Positions 8,220 through 16,912 of a stretch of DNA of 64,000 nucleotides are shown piece after piece. This stretch comes from Trichothermofontia sichuanensis B231. GTDB lineage: Bacteria > Cyanobacteriota > Cyanobacteriia > B231. A program made the translations under genes and the position numbers. The DNA lies in NCBI RefSeq assembly GCF_026240635.1, contig NZ_CP110848.1:1366501-1430500 (forward strand), in the 5' to 3' direction. The first letter of the stretch is position 1. Every line of letters begins with the position of its first letter. The notes beneath the pieces are model-generated. The model saw only the letters and a list, made by a program, of their open reading frames with translations, was not told the DNA's origin and made no database searches.

Positions 8220-8846
8220 TTATGAGGCCTTCCAAAAATCACTCACATCGTAGCCCAAGTCCTGGAGCATTTGCCGCAGGAGCGGCAGGCTCAGGCCAAT
8301 AACATTGGTATGACATCCCTCTAATTTTTCCACCCAAACGCCGCCTTTCCCTTCTAGGGCAAAGCACCCGGCACACTGGAGTGGCTCCCCGGTAGCGACA
8401 TAGGCGTGGATTTGGGCATCAGTCGGGTTGGCAAAAAAAACCTGCGTCACTTGGGAGCGTACCAGGGTGAGATCCTGTTGCAAATCAATCAGGGCATGGC
8501 CGGTGTAGAGTTTGCCGACCTGACCGCGCATTTGTTGCCAACGGGCGATCGCGGTTGCCGCATTCTCTGGCTTACCATGAATTTCCCCATTGATGACTAA
8601 TACCGAATCACACCCGATGACCAACCACGGTGGTAACGCTAGCAGTGGATATTCATCGCGAATACGATCAGCGACGGTAGTTGCCTTGCAGCGGGCGAGG
8701 GTTTCCACGACGGTTGAGGGAGCCGCGATCGCGACCTGGGACTCATCGAAATCACTGGGCCAGACGATCGGATCGATGCCGATCGCCTGCAAGAGCCGAC
8801 GCCGCGCCGGTGAGGCAGAGGCTAAGACGACCTGGGGCATAGCCAT
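8220..8846 (-). CDS. maf: Maf-family nucleoside triphosphate pyrophosphatase
   Basis: Maf proteins hydrolyse non-canonical or surplus nucleotides (such as dTTP or UTP) to the monophosphate. The 208-residue protein shows the SxSPxRR-type motif [11 protein letters not shown] at its N-terminus, then DFDES, GCDSV (Asp) and KPENA. The start is ATG 8846, which overlaps the TGA of the upstream psbP-like gene (TGATG), so the two are translationally coupled. Confidence 0.9.
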   Translation of the reverse strand: MAMPQVVLASASPARRRLLQAIGIDPIVWPSDFDESQVAIAAPSTVVETLARCKATTVADRIRDEYPLLALPPWLVIGCDSVLVINGEIHGKPENAATAIARWQQMRGQVGKLYTGHALIDLQQDLTLVRSQVTQVFFANPTDAQIHAYVATGEPLQCAGCFALEGKGGVWVEKLEGCHTNVIGLSLPLLRQMLQDLGYDVSDFWKAS

Positions 8847-9412
8847 CAAGACACGGTAAACGAATTCACCACGGTTTCAAATAGTCCCTTGACCTGGGGC
8901 CACCGTCGTTCCGAGGTAGAAGCATTAAAGGTAAACAGGCGATCGCCACTGACGACCACACTAGCTAGGTTATGACGCTTCTGGCCATCCCGCTCAACGG
9001 CGTACTCCAAGACATAGTAGATCTTGGCATCGGTTTCATGGGCTTCGGCATTGACCAACTCGACGTGAGCGGGGCTATCGGGCGTACTCCGGGCCGTTAA
9101 TGCCGGTTGTAGTGCCCGTTTTACCAATGCCTGACCTACTTGGGTGGGAGTTCCCAAGGCACTTAGGGATTTTCCGGGTGCGATCGGACTGATTACCACA
9201 CTAACATTCTCTGTGGTCTCAATAATGTCATGGAAAACCACATCAGGGCCATCGGCCACCTGGACCTGAAGCCAGCCGGGGGGATAGAGAAATTCGTAAC
9301 CATCCGCCTGATCAATATAGTGATTCAGGGCACTGGCTGGGGAACCGCAGCTTTGTAGCACGACCGCCGCGATCGTCAACAGCAGCCCAACCCATTGTTT
9401 CCAACTGTCCAT
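8846..9412 (-). CDS. PsbP-family lipoprotein (CyanoP-like)
   Basis: A 188-residue protein with an N-terminal signal peptide ending in a lipobox, LQSC (Cys about residue 22), so it is expected to be lipid-anchored on the lumenal side. The mature part follows the PsbP pattern: [33 protein letters not shown] and [21 protein letters not shown]. CyanoP associates with photosystem II assembly intermediates. It is followed directly by maf with a one-base overlap. The leader upstream contains an array of TGTCCTA-like units (9419-9523). Confidence 0.88.
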   Translation of the reverse strand: MDSWKQWVGLLLTIAAVVLQSCGSPASALNHYIDQADGYEFLYPPGWLQVQVADGPDVVFHDIIETTENVSVVISPIAPGKSLSALGTPTQVGQALVKRALQPALTARSTPDSPAHVELVNAEAHETDAKIYYVLEYAVERDGQKRHNLASVVVSGDRLFTFNASTSERRWPQVKGLFETVVNSFTVS

Positions 9413-9418
9413 TGATGA

Positions 9419-9523
9419 TGTCCTAAACTTAATGTCCTAAATTTAATGTCCTAGATAATTTAATGTCTTAGATACTGTCCTAATCAATGTTCTAAATCAA
9501 TGTTCTAATTTTTTGATGTGCTA
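9419..9523. repeat. Eight degenerate TGTCCTA units
   Basis: Copies of TGTYCTA (variants TGTCTTA, TGTGCTA) begin at 9419, 9433, 9447, 9464, 9476, 9488, 9501 and 9517, spaced 12-17 bp with A/T-rich filler. They occupy the 5' leader or promoter of the psbP-like gene, which starts at 9412 on the minus strand. They could be an array of regulator-binding sites or simply an unstable short repeat. The spacing is irregular, so it is not a CRISPR. Confidence 0.6.
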
Positions 9524-9550
9524 ATTTGACGTCCTGTGTGCGAGGGTTGG

Positions 9551-9585
9551 GTGAGGGCAGTGCGAGTTTTGTCAGGCAATCAGGG
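9551..9585. repeat. C-type repeat end
   Basis: GTGAGGGCAGTGCGAGTTTT followed by GTCAGGCAATC matches the right end of the repeats at 171-203 and 33901-33930. Only this end is present. Confidence 0.55.
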
Positions 9586-9645
9586 AATGGGTCGCAAACG
9601 TCGTTTCCATTGTCTCACAGGAGTTGGAACTTGTAGGCTGGTTGT

Positions 9646-10689
9646 TCAAGCACGGGCTTTACACAGTAAATCCAGCCCAACCTGGCTCCCACTCACGATC
9701 GCCAACATCCCCATCAAGACCAGGGGGGTTAATGTAGTGCCCGCGATCGCCAGGATCAGGAGGAAGGCGGCTGTGCCAAACCGAATCGCCGCGATCAGGG
9801 TGCGCTGGCGGGGATGACCCAAGGAAACAGTGATCAGGTGTAAGATCCCCAAGGCCAGAAAACACAGGGCCAGGGCACCACTCATCAACCAGCGTTCGGC
9901 GGTGTGGACAGGTAATGCCGGGTCACTGAAGATCAGGTGGTAGACCCCAACGCCCGTCGCTGCCAATCGCAGGATAAATAACAAATGGGTATACAGCCAG
10001 ATGACGCCAGAGAGAAAGCGCCCCTGGCGGTAGGACTCTAAAGGCGAGGCATCAACACTATCGAAATAAATCCACCACAGGCTAAAGGCAATCACCAAAC
10101 CCAATAACCCGGTTTCGCCGGCAAATAACCCCAATTCCTGCCCCGAAATCCCCCGGACCACAGCGACGACGGATTCCCCTAAGACAATGATCGTAAACAG
10201 CCCCAACCGTTCCGAGACATGGGCCATGTGCGGAGGAACGTGTTGAAACGATCGCCCCGCCACGATCGGGGTGGCGAAATCAATCCCCATCGCGATCGCC
10301 CATAGAGCAAAACGCCAGGGGGGAGGGATCAAAATAGAAAGTCCCCAGAGGGCAACCGCAATACCAAACCCAATCGCGAAGGTCATCGTCAAGGGACGGG
10401 CGATCGGGACGTGGTAACCCGCCCGGAGATATTGAAAAATATCGTTATACTCATGCACCAACCGATTTCGCATTCCGTTGATTTCTTGCCAGGAGATATT
10501 TGGTAACGCCTGCCGAGTTGTGTCTGAAACTTGTCGTGTAGCTTCAGCAATCACCAATAGCCGCCGAATGACTGAATCCTGAAGCTGTACGTTTGCAACA
10601 AACTCATCCTTTGAGCAATGAGCTGTGTAGGTCAGAATCAGCTCTGCGGATTGCAGCATATCAAGCAGGAATTGAAGATCCCGTTGCAT
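9646..10689 (-). CDS. HepT toxin fused to the C-terminal part of LtrA (chimera)
   Basis: A 347-residue reading frame with two unrelated parts. Residues 1 to about 84 are a HepT (DUF86) RNase-toxin domain: QDSVIRRLLVIAEA, ISWQEINGMRNRLVHEYNDI, with the RX4HXY motif (RNRLVHEY). HepT normally runs 25-30 residues further. From YLRAGYHVPIARPL on, it is the second half of an LtrA-type (low temperature requirement A) membrane protein with about seven hydrophobic segments, including HVSERLGLFTIIVLGES. LtrA's first four or so membrane segments are missing. The simplest reading is an in-frame deletion joining hepT to ltrA. Upstream is the broken mntA. Activity is doubtful. Confidence 0.8.
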   Translation of the reverse strand: MQRDLQFLLDMLQSAELILTYTAHCSKDEFVANVQLQDSVIRRLLVIAEATRQVSDTTRQALPNISWQEINGMRNRLVHEYNDIFQYLRAGYHVPIARPLTMTFAIGFGIAVALWGLSILIPPPWRFALWAIAMGIDFATPIVAGRSFQHVPPHMAHVSERLGLFTIIVLGESVVAVVRGISGQELGLFAGETGLLGLVIAFSLWWIYFDSVDASPLESYRQGRFLSGVIWLYTHLLFILRLAATGVGVYHLIFSDPALPVHTAERWLMSGALALCFLALGILHLITVSLGHPRQRTLIAAIRFGTAAFLLILAIAGTTLTPLVLMGMLAIVSGSQVGLDLLCKARA

Positions 10690-11112
10690 AAATTACCTGG
10701 GCTGAGGAAAGGATTTCGTGACGGCGTAAGTAGTTGCAACTGGTTTCAATGCCCTGACGGGTAATCAGGTCAACGTCTCGATCGAAAATAGTTTTAAGTT
10801 CTGCTTTCATTTGGTCTAGGGTACGAAAGGTGGGATGGGCGTCTGGATGAAATTGCACCATCACATCAACGTCGCTGTCGGGGCGGAAGTCATCGCGTAG
10901 GACAGAGCCAAATAGAGCGAATTCTGTCACTTGCCATTTATGACAAAACGGTTCTTCTGGGATTTTGGGGTAAGCAGTATCAGCAGCTACAAATAAACGA
11001 TCGCAAATGCTGAGTTTATGGTGGGGGCGCTACGCGCCCCCACCATAAACTCAGAAGAGCCGACAAAACTTAGCAATTTTTCCATTGATAGTTCGATCGC
11101 TGCAATCGTCAT
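10661..11112 (-). pseudogene. mntA-type nucleotidyltransferase antitoxin broken by a MITE and a frameshift
   Basis: The remaining reading frame (10661-10930, from a GTG) encodes a minimal nucleotidyltransferase with FGSVLRDDFRPDSDVDV, the GSx10DxD motif of MntA antitoxins that modify HepT. Removing MITE copy 2 (10950-11061) and one 8-bp duplication extends the frame upstream as KIAKFCHKWQVTEF, as expected for the family. Further upstream the frame shifts: ATG 11112 gives MTIAAIELSMEK in another frame, and one extra A in the AAAAA run near 11077 would join the two. The gene therefore carries two lesions. It overlaps the HepT-LtrA frame by 29 bp. Confidence 0.8.
10950..11061 (+). mobile_element. 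MITE family A, copy 2 (112 bp) inside mntA
   Basis: This element has the same length and almost the same sequence as copy 1, with ends GGTTCTTCTGGG and CTCAGAAGAGCC. The perfect 8-bp target duplication is gacaaaac (10942-10949 and 11062-11069). The palindrome centre is GCGCTACGCGC, inverted relative to copy 1. The insertion separates the first codons of the antitoxin gene from its catalytic motif. Confidence 0.92.
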
Positions 11113-11290
11113 GTCAGTTCTGCCCCAAGGCTTCTAGCTGCTTTTAATCCAAATCGTTGCTGTAGCTTAATCCGTTTCTATCTCCCGTTCTATTTCTGTT
11201 TTAGCAATTTCTAGCAGTTGTTTGGATTTTCTAGCTTTGCTCCACTGACAGCATCACAGCGACTTGATTTTGACTACTGACATATGATCT

Positions 11291-12334
11291 TCAGAAACTG
11301 CCTACCAACGTTATTTCTAGTAACTCTTTATGGAGCAAGGCCCGATCGCGCCACCCCTCAATTATCCCTATATCCAAGCCTGCCCCCTGGGCCAACACCG
11401 CCAAACACCGATCGCGGACTCCCTCACTCGACTCTGGCAACTGGTCCAACTCCCACCCCGGTAACGCAAGTTCCTGCATTAACTGGCTCACCTTCGGGTC
11501 ATAACTCAAGGCCACACAGGCACACCCCGCTGCTGCCGCCATCACTAAGCCGTGAAACCGCATCGAAATTGCTAAATCCACCGCCTGAAACAGCCCCACC
11601 AATTGACGCGGATCGTCCCAGGTGATCAGCCGACTCAGGCCCGGAAGTTGGGCTTGGATGTGTAGCGCGATCGCCTGATCCTGGATCGGTTGAAATGGCA
11701 CCAGGACGATCGCCCCCCCCGTTTCCTGTTGCACCTCAATCAGCGATTGGATTAATACTTGCAACCGTGCGGGTGTTAGCGATCGATGGGGCCGCAAACT
11801 CACTGCAATCCGAGGTCGGGGTAAATCTGACAGATCCATCGGCACCGCCTGTAATGCCCACACCGGGTCCGGGGCCAGCGTACAAGGGATCTGCCAATCC
11901 TGGAGCAACTTTGCCGACGCCGCATCCCGCACACTCACGGCAGTACAACTGGCAAAGGTGCGATGGGTCAACCAGCGGGTTAGCGATCGCTGCAACGGCC
12001 CAATCCCCTGCGCCCAGGCGATCGTCACCAGCCCCAACTGTTGCGCCAACCCCATCAACCCCGCATAGTACAGCGGACTCAGGGCACTCGTCGCATCCTG
12101 CATCAGACTGCCGCCGCCCCAGATAAACGCATCCGCCCGCCGCAAGGTTTGCCACACGGCTCCTGTGCTTTTGCGCGGACAGGCTTCGACCCCATAGCGA
12201 TCGCGGGTTTGCTGAGGATTCCCTGATAGCACCACGGGCGTCACCGTCGGCGGCAACATCTGCAACAATGTCGCCAACAGCGCCTCATCGCCGCCATTCC
12301 CCTGTCCGTAATAGCCACACAACACGGCCCGCAT
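11291..12334 (-). CDS. csaB: Polysaccharide pyruvyl transferase CsaB
   Basis: This enzyme transfers a pyruvyl ketal from phosphoenolpyruvate to a cell-surface polysaccharide, used in S-layer anchoring in many bacteria. The 347-residue protein shows YYGQGNGGDEALL at residues 9-21, WGGGSLMQD near 93, the WAQGIGPL block, and the C-terminal nucleotide-binding half with ISMRFHGLVMAAAAG and SYDPKVSQL. I chose ATG 12334 (MRAVLCGYYG); the frame extends to 12397 through a dispersed repeat. The CCB-like gene lies upstream on the same strand, separated by that repeat. Confidence 0.9.
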   Translation of the reverse strand: MRAVLCGYYGQGNGGDEALLATLLQMLPPTVTPVVLSGNPQQTRDRYGVEACPRKSTGAVWQTLRRADAFIWGGGSLMQDATSALSPLYYAGLMGLAQQLGLVTIAWAQGIGPLQRSLTRWLTHRTFASCTAVSVRDAASAKLLQDWQIPCTLAPDPVWALQAVPMDLSDLPRPRIAVSLRPHRSLTPARLQVLIQSLIEVQQETGGAIVLVPFQPIQDQAIALHIQAQLPGLSRLITWDDPRQLVGLFQAVDLAISMRFHGLVMAAAAGCACVALSYDPKVSQLMQELALPGWELDQLPESSEGVRDRCLAVLAQGAGLDIGIIEGWRDRALLHKELLEITLVGSF

Positions 12335-12362
12335 TCGCCCTGCCTCCCAGATGATCTCCCAC

Positions 12363-12470
12363 ATGATTCCCCCGCATCCCCCGGCCCCTTCTCCCACTAG
12401 GGACGAAGGGGAGAAAGCGGGCTTTCCAACTCCCTTGCCCCACTGGGAAGAAAGGTTTAGGGAGAGGGTT
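12363..12470. repeat. C/G-rich dispersed repeat
   Basis: The segment is composed of CCCCTTCTCCCACTAGGG / GACGAAGGGG and CTCCCTTGCCCC / GGGAAGAAAGG half-units ending GGGAGAGGGTTAC. It shares the CTTCTCCCACTAGGGRCGAAGG core with the repeat at 75-203. It lies between the CCB-like gene and csaB. Confidence 0.5.
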
Positions 12471-12485
12471 ACCCAGAGTCCAAAG

Positions 12486-13148
12486 TTAATCGCTCCCCTT
12501 GACAGGGGGATTGAGGGAGAGGGTCTGGTCTAGTTTAGCCGCGATCGCGCTAATCCATGCCTCCTCCTGCTTCGTATAGCTGCGCGGCGCGTTTGCCCCC
12601 AGGATCAACACCCCCGCCGTACCAATGGGCTGACAGATAATCCCCTGTGTGTTCGGTGGCAATACATTAAATTCCACCCGTCCCGGATACAACTTGGCGT
12701 CCACCAGATACACGGGACGCTGGGTTTGCAACACCCGCTGCCCGATTGCCCCCGGCACCCAATCCGCCTGCGGTCCCAAGATCCCCCGTCGCAGAATCAC
12801 CCGCTGGCCATACCATACCACCAGCGATCGCGTCGGCGTCTGGGTGAGCAATAAATCTGACGCCCAAGCCAACTCCTGTTTAGCCGTGTCTGATAGCTCC
12901 GGGTCCAACTCGAAGCCTGCCTCCCCCTCCAGCACCACGGCCTCCGGCGGTTTGGGTTGAAACTGCTGCCACAGCAGCCCCGTCAGAATTAGCAGCGCAC
13001 TTAGCAGCACCCCCACGACATCCGATCGCGACTGGGACGGCGTCAACTCCGGTGTCAACAGCCGATTCACCATCAATAAGCTACCGCCAATCATACCCAC
13101 CGCGATCGGTAGGAACCTCAAATCAGTCACAGGTCTACGGGCAGTCAT
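12486..13148 (-). CDS. Cofactor assembly of complex C (CCB2/CCB4-like) protein
   Basis: A 220-residue protein with two closely spaced N-terminal membrane segments (about residues 13-33 and 44-62), then a soluble domain beginning VVLEGEAGFELDPELS. The soluble half has SLVVWYGQRVILRRGILG and IICQPIGTAGVLILGANAPRSYTKQEEAWI. This arrangement matches the CCB2/CCB4 family, needed in chloroplasts for covalent attachment of heme c(n) to cytochrome b6. The cyanobacterial role is assumed to be the same. The start is ATG 13148. Confidence 0.8.
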   Translation of the reverse strand: MTARRPVTDLRFLPIAVGMIGGSLLMVNRLLTPELTPSQSRSDVVGVLLSALLILTGLLWQQFQPKPPEAVVLEGEAGFELDPELSDTAKQELAWASDLLLTQTPTRSLVVWYGQRVILRRGILGPQADWVPGAIGQRVLQTQRPVYLVDAKLYPGRVEFNVLPPNTQGIICQPIGTAGVLILGANAPRSYTKQEEAWISAIAAKLDQTLSLNPPVKGSD

Positions 13149-13305
13149 GCGTTTACTTTCGTCATCACGTCATAGCAAATGATCACGTTACTGGCAGCAA
13201 TACTGGCAGCAACAACTAGCAGCAGTTCACTCTCTAAAAAATAGTAAGATCAAATCAAATACTAATGTCACTTACAGAAATTTTAAAGTTTTTTCTCAGC
13301 TACAG

Positions 13306-14538
13306 CTATGTCGATAAACTAACCTCTGTACGCAGTTCTATTGACTTCCGGTAGCTAAGAACTAGGAGCCAGATTAATGCACCGACCAAGATAAACACAC
13401 GATAATGGAGTAAAAAATCAATCTTTAATGGTCTAAGAAAACGTTGTGGGAAGAACATAGATGCCATCACAATAATGCCCACTAGAGATTGTTTGTCATT
13501 GTGATGTAGATGTCGCCAGACAACAGCTACAAGGGGTGCTAGTACAACCAGATCATAATCATGAGAAAATCCCATTAACAAGGCTATCGCTGGAAGGATT
13601 CCAATAATGTCATCATGTAGAAATTGCTGCCGTTGCCACCATAATATGCCAACTAAAATAACTCCTACGGGCAGTAAATTAGGTAAATTGATCCCTAGTG
13701 AATGAAGTGCATTTTGGAGACCGAAAATATTTTGAAATCCCAAGGAGTTGTGAACTAAGGATGTATAGATCTTGAGAGATCCAAACCAGTATTTAAATAC
13801 TGCGATAGGACCGGTAATAAGCATTGGATATAAAGAAAAAACTAGAATTGAGAGTGCTGCAACTCCTAACAATCGCAATCTACGTTCGAGTAATAACCAT
13901 ATTAAGATCAAGAGCGTCACTTGCGGTTTGAAGGTAGAAAAGCCAATCAGGATGCCACTCAATAGCCATCGTTTACGCTCAGCAAAATACCACCCACCTA
14001 CCCAGGCAGCCGTTGCAATTATGGATGTTTGTCCCATCCACAAGATATGGGCTGTAAAAGGATTACCAATGATAATGGCTGGGATAAACCACTTAGGTGC
14101 TGAACTAGTATCATCGAGTTCTTTAATAGAGCCTCGTTGTACAAATCGGACGCAGAAAAATGCTACAGCAAGTATACTGAATAGATTCAGAAGAACCATC
14201 AAGGCACGGGCTTTAGCAAACGGAAAAAGGCCCAGTAGTAAGACGAAGGGTGCAATTTGAGGTGGGTAGGCAAAATCATAGCGTTGAGCGCTGACTAATC
14301 CTCCACTCACCTGGCTAGCGATCTGGGGATCATAGGCATTTAGTCCTTTTAACCAGGTTAAGCCACCTATGTACAGGATTTTCATATCAAATCCCATATC
14401 GTAGGGGCCTTGCCCAAAACCACCATCCCGACCAATACCAAATACCCCAAAGGCAAGCATGGAAGTTACCGCCATTCCCAGAATGATTATTCTCACTAGC
14501 GGTTTACTAGACAATGTACTTAACTTAGCTGTGCTCAT
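13306..14538 (-). CDS. GT87-like (DUF2029) membrane glycosyltransferase
   Basis: A 410-residue integral membrane protein with about ten hydrophobic segments. The first periplasmic-type loop contains GGFGQGPYDMGFDMKILYIGG, and later YPPQIAPFVLLLG and GFSTFKPQVTLLILIWLLLERR, the pattern of the DUF2029/GT87 family. These enzymes use polyprenyl-phosphate sugars (mannose in mycobacteria). The neighbouring GT2 gene would be a plausible source of such a lipid-linked sugar. Its base composition is AT-richer than the flanking genes. The exact sugar and acceptor are unknown. Confidence 0.72.
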   Translation of the reverse strand: MSTAKLSTLSSKPLVRIIILGMAVTSMLAFGVFGIGRDGGFGQGPYDMGFDMKILYIGGLTWLKGLNAYDPQIASQVSGGLVSAQRYDFAYPPQIAPFVLLLGLFPFAKARALMVLLNLFSILAVAFFCVRFVQRGSIKELDDTSSAPKWFIPAIIIGNPFTAHILWMGQTSIIATAAWVGGWYFAERKRWLLSGILIGFSTFKPQVTLLILIWLLLERRLRLLGVAALSILVFSLYPMLITGPIAVFKYWFGSLKIYTSLVHNSLGFQNIFGLQNALHSLGINLPNLLPVGVILVGILWWQRQQFLHDDIIGILPAIALLMGFSHDYDLVVLAPLVAVVWRHLHHNDKQSLVGIIVMASMFFPQRFLRPLKIDFLLHYRVFILVGALIWLLVLSYRKSIELRTEVSLST

Positions 14539-14688
14539 GGTTATCTCCAGTGGGCAGGGGGATAATAGGATTTTTACTAGAAACTTAGTTCAACAAAGTT
14601 AGGTAAAATGTCTGATATTTATATCGCTGTCGATATCTATGCGATCGAAAAATTAAACACGATCAAAAAATTAAACAATTACTTGATA

Positions 14689-15375
14689 TCATTCTTCTGA
14701 TTTCTGGCCGATTCGCAGTTTAAGACGAGGATCTTGACGATGGCGGCGATACCAGGTTGCCCCCAGGATCAAGATACCGATCATGCCTAGTGAACCTAAG
14801 AGCGGTAGAATGTCTCCTGTTTGAATGGCCTGTACCCCAAAACTGCCGAGCAATACAAAGGGTAAAAGTCCCGGTATTGTTCCTAGACAGGTGCCGAGTA
14901 CATAGTCTTTAGAACGGATGGAGGTCAGGCCGGCAGCAAAATTGACCAGACCATAGGGAATAATTGGCAGAAGACGAATGGCTGCAATATACCATAATCC
15001 CCCCTGTTTAAACTCCGCATCTAGGACTTGCCAATTACCCGTCAAATGACGTTTGGCCCATTGTTGCCCTAGGGTTCGTGTAAAGGCAAAGGTCACGATC
15101 GCAGCCATCAAGGCAGCAATACTTGTCCATAGGGTACCTAACCAAGGGCCGAAAATAGCCCCACCTGTGAGATTAAGTGCAGTTGAGGGGAGGATCAGAA
15201 CCGTTGCAATGACATAGATAACAATATACAGTAGAGGTGCCCAAATTCCTGCATACTTAAGCTGTGTTTGTAGCTGTTCGGGGGGAAGTTTAATCACGAG
15301 GTAGAACGCTAGGCTAGTCGCAACTAAACATATAACTGTTAAGGTAATGATAATGAGACGGTACTGCTTTGACAT
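14689..15375 (-). CDS. TVP38/TMEM64 (DedA-like) membrane protein
   Basis: A 228-residue membrane protein with four to six hydrophobic segments. The family core is seen in LNLTGGAIFGPWLGTLWTSIAALMAA (approximately residues 68-93), FAFTRTLGQQWAKRHL and RLLPIIPYGLVNFAAGLTSIRSKDYVLGTCLGTIPG. TVP38/DedA proteins are thought to move or scramble lipids, including undecaprenyl phosphate. That would fit the two flanking genes for lipid-linked sugar transfer, but it is inference. The start is ATG 15375. Confidence 0.85.
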   Translation of the reverse strand: MSKQYRLIIITLTVICLVATSLAFYLVIKLPPEQLQTQLKYAGIWAPLLYIVIYVIATVLILPSTALNLTGGAIFGPWLGTLWTSIAALMAAIVTFAFTRTLGQQWAKRHLTGNWQVLDAEFKQGGLWYIAAIRLLPIIPYGLVNFAAGLTSIRSKDYVLGTCLGTIPGLLPFVLLGSFGVQAIQTGDILPLLGSLGMIGILILGATWYRRHRQDPRLKLRIGQKSEE

Positions 15376-15462
15376 TAGGAATTTTCTTAGTTAATCAATT
15401 GAATGCATAATTTATAATTATAACTTGAGGGCTATCCATCAATAGCTATCTTCTGAGAATTA

Positions 15463-16509
15463 TTATTCAGAATTATTATAAAACGCGGTTTCACGAGATC
15501 GGGCATGATCGTTGTCACTGCTAGGTTGATCTGCCTTGATCCCATAAAGATCGCGAACAAGATATAGAGGTCTTCTTTTTACCTCTTCATAAACACGCCC
15601 TAGGTATTCGCCAATAATACCCAGCGTAATCAGTTGCATCCCACCTAAAAAGAGGAGTACGACCATCAATGAGGCATAGCCAGGAACATCAATGCCTAGA
15701 ATCAAAGTGCGTAGAACCAGGAAAAAAGCATAGCCAAACGCAACGAAGGACAGAGTTACCCCGATATAACTCCACATTTTTAGAGGAACGAGGCTAAAGG
15801 AGGTAATTCCATCGACGGCAAAATTCCATAACCGCCAATAGTTCCATTTTGTTTTGCCCTTGTATCGCTGATCGCGATCGTAATAGATAGCAGTTTGTCG
15901 AAAGCCAACCCAGGCAAACAAACCTTTCATAAAGCGTGTCCGTTCAGGTAGTTGCTTAAGGGCCGTCACAACTCGGCGATCGAGCAATCGGAAATCACCC
16001 GTATCACGGGGAATAGCGATTGCGCTCATCTGCCCCATCACACGATAGAAAGCATTAGCCGTTAAGCGCTTCAACCACGTTTCACCTTGTCGGGTTTTAC
16101 GGGTTGCGTAGACCACATCAAAACCCTCTCGCCATTTTTCAACTAAAGTCCCAATTAACTCAGGCGGATCTTGTAGATCTGCATCAATAGGAATAACGGC
16201 TGCACCTGTGGAAAAATCGATACCAGCCGTTAATGCAATTTCTTTACCAAAGTTTCTAGAGAAGTTGATAACTTTAATGCGGGAATTACGATAATGATGT
16301 TCTACTAACTTCTCAAGTGTACGATCGCAGCTTCCATCATTGATACAGACAAACTCATAAGACAATCCAATCTTGTCCAGTACCGACTCTAGCCGCTGGA
16401 ATAAATAGTCAATGTTTTGCTCTTCGTTATAACACGGTATAATAATAGATAATTGAGGGTCAGAAGAACCTGGTTCAGAGGTTAGAGATAACATTGACAT
16501 AATGACCAC
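15463..16509 (-). CDS. GT2 glycosyltransferase, DPM1/GtrB-like
   Basis: A 348-residue protein. Residues 20-240 form a GT2 (GT-A) catalytic domain: LSIIIPCYNEEQNI, NDGSCDRT, NFSRNFGKEIALTAGID, the nucleotide-sugar/metal motif PIDADLQDPPEL, and TGDFRLLDRRV. Two membrane helices follow (about residues 250-310), ending in GEYLGRVYEEVKRRP. This is the layout of polyprenyl-phosphate glucosyl- or mannosyl-transferases such as GtrB. It probably makes a polyprenyl-P-sugar at the cytoplasmic face for the GT87-like enzyme encoded downstream. A start at ATG 16500 (MSMLSL) is equally possible. Confidence 0.88.
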   Translation of the reverse strand: MVIMSMLSLTSEPGSSDPQLSIIIPCYNEEQNIDYLFQRLESVLDKIGLSYEFVCINDGSCDRTLEKLVEHHYRNSRIKVINFSRNFGKEIALTAGIDFSTGAAVIPIDADLQDPPELIGTLVEKWREGFDVVYATRKTRQGETWLKRLTANAFYRVMGQMSAIAIPRDTGDFRLLDRRVVTALKQLPERTRFMKGLFAWVGFRQTAIYYDRDQRYKGKTKWNYWRLWNFAVDGITSFSLVPLKMWSYIGVTLSFVAFGYAFFLVLRTLILGIDVPGYASLMVVLLFLGGMQLITLGIIGEYLGRVYEEVKRRPLYLVRDLYGIKADQPSSDNDHARSRETAFYNNSE

Positions 16510-16741
16510 TCATTTTGATAAATAGAAGGCAGTACCTGGAGCAATTTGAAATTGGTCATAGACACTGTTATAGGTATCGATAGTAGATATTGATAGAAAC
16601 TAGTTAAAGGCTAACCTACTGATCATCTATTTACTCAAGGTATACTAAGGTCAGCAGATAGATAAATGCTACTCTTGGCGAGGCTTAGTTCCCTAGGCAG
16701 ATTTTCACTGCACACAGGAGTTTTATACAATAATTGTGTAC

Positions 16742-16760
16742 ATAATTGTGACACAATTAT
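16742..16760. promoter_or_regulatory. Perfect 19-bp palindrome, candidate operator
   Basis: ATAATTGTGACACAATTAT is a perfect inverted repeat around a central A. It contains TGTGACACAAT, which also occurs twice next to chlI. It is partly duplicated just upstream as ATAATTGTGTA. The regulator is unknown. Confidence 0.55.
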
Positions 16761-16912
16761 CTTGTTTTCCTAATCAGATCAGATATCAACCTTAACTCGT
16801 TGCCTCTAGACCATAGTAATTCGGGAACTCGCTCAGGGCAAGATATTGGTTCAGACATTAGGCATCCTGCTGCAACGATTAGCGTAGGGACCTTGCAGCA
16901 AGACCTCCGGAG

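Noticed and set aside
9419-9523. CRISPR array
   Set aside because: The units are only seven conserved bases with irregular 12-17 bp spacing, and there are no cas genes in the window.
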